Assembly (NCBI RefSeq): GCF_004000945.1
Contig: NZ_BIMF01000001.1
Span: 434,001 to 498,000, forward strand
Length of the DNA: 64,000 bases
Source: Paenibacillus lautus NBRC 15380
GTDB taxonomy: Bacteria; Bacillota; Bacilli; Paenibacillales; Paenibacillaceae
Direction: 5' to 3'
Positions 63,530-64,000 of the stretch are shown in pieces. Each line of letters begins with the position of its first letter. Position 1 is the first letter of the stretch. The position numbers and the translations under genes were made by a program. The notes under the pieces were generated by a model. It was not told where the DNA came from. It did no database searches and was given only the letters and a program-made list of their open reading frames with translations.

Positions 63530-64000
63530 TCACAGATAGCGACCGAGCATCTCCACTACCGAGTCGGCGCACATCCGGTATCCTTCCTCGTTCAAGTGAA
63601 GGCGGTCATCCGACAAATAACCGCTCAGATCCTCTTTGACCCTGGCGTTCAGATCATGAATCGTAATGCCCATCGGCACAAGCGCCTCCATCGCTGCCTG
63701 ATTGTAGGCGTCAATCTCTTCATTGCTTCTGCCCTCGGATTGAGGATGCACCGGCGTCGTCGTGGCAAATACGATATGCGCATCTGTCCGCTGCAGCTCG
63801 TGGGCAATCCGCTTCAGATTGGTTACATAATCGGTGATCGGCGTCAGCGTTTCGACCATCGGAGCCTCGTGGTGCACATCCCACAGTCCATTGTTCCAAT
63901 GGACGATATCAGGCGTCCCCAGCTCTTTCATCCAGAGATTGACGCCCCACAGCGTATAAAACGAGAAGCGCCCGTTCTCCCCCGGTGCCACAACTTCTGC
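63530..64000 (-). CDS. SGNH/GDSL-type hydrolase (partial, N-terminus beyond window)
   Basis: The frame is open to the window edge, reading AEVVAPGENGRFSFYTLWG. It covers the middle and end of an SGNH hydrolase: VHWNNGLWDVHH (the Asn of block III), IVFATTTPVHPQSEGRSNEE and the catalytic pair in LSDDRLHLNEEGYRM (Asp and His). The GDS nucleophile block would lie upstream of the window. An internal GTG at 63991 is not a likely start. Enzymes of this type deacylate sugars or lipids; substrate unknown. Confidence 0.85.
   Translation of the reverse strand, partial: AEVVAPGENGRFSFYTLWGVNLWMKELGTPDIVHWNNGLWDVHHEAPMVETLTPITDYVTNLKRIAHELQRTDAHIVFATTTPVHPQSEGRSNEEIDAYNQAAMEALVPMGITIHDLNARVKEDLSGYLSDDRLHLNEEGYRMCADSVVEMLGRYL

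Overview
The window looks like chromosomal DNA of a Paenibacillus-type member of the Bacillota. The evidence is LplABC-type sugar transporters paired with YesN/AraC regulators, strong GGAGG ribosome binding sites, cre-like TGTAAGCG motifs, a THI-box riboswitch, a fructose PTS next to a PRD regulator, and many gene homologues typical of Bacillus and Paenibacillus. No rRNA, tRNA, integrase or transposase gene was recognised. Genus-level placement is inference.

1-18.7 kb is a carbohydrate locus, all on the minus strand. It reads, in transcription order: a membrane AraC regulator; a sialoglycan operon (binding lipoprotein, two LplB/LplC permeases, a secreted multidomain GH33 sialidase, a cytoplasmic BNR sialidase-like protein, an N-acetylneuraminate lyase); a two-gene unit with a GH29 fucosidase and a five-bladed-propeller glycosidase; then a second LplB/LplC/binding-protein set followed by a YesN-type response regulator cut by the window edge. 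cre-like palindromes precede several of these units, and three clear terminators separate them.

18.9-25.9 kb is accessory. It starts with an AT-rich stretch holding a secreted metallophosphoesterase and a WXG100 polymorphic toxin/immunity pair whose toxin is frameshifted at a G6 run. Then come a TetR-controlled FAD monooxygenase and a PadR gene overlapping a BtrH-like gene.

26-34.8 kb holds a fructose-type PTS EIIBCA with its PRD regulator, and a thiamine salvage operon (TPP riboswitch, tenA, thiM, thiD, thiE) in which ThiD carries a large insert. A VOC protein follows. 34.9-36.4 kb is non-coding and highly repetitive: three arrays of an 18-bp minisatellite alternate with three near-identical ~200-bp spacers, ending in a 48-bp tandem repeat. 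36.4-40.6 kb is a Fur-box-controlled siderophore uptake system.

41.2-61.2 kb is the most coherent system: a large organosulfur (modified cysteine/thioether) scavenging region. One operon encodes a LysR regulator, a cystine-type ABC importer, an LLM flavoprotein, two M20 deacylases, a DinB protein, a CmoJ/NtaA monooxygenase and an FMN reductase. A second operon encodes another CmoJ/NtaA monooxygenase, a dipeptide-type ABC importer with a fused double ATPase, and an MFS exporter. A GNAT acetyltransferase is divergent. Four copies of a 24-bp operator-like motif lie in the promoter regions of these units, which suggests one regulon. The architecture extends the known Bacillus ytm/yxe S-(2-succino)cysteine pathways.

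61.3-64 kb holds a small membrane protein with a start-site problem, a truncated zeta-toxin remnant with its small partner between two identical hairpins, a SEC-C protein, and a partial SGNH hydrolase at the window edge.
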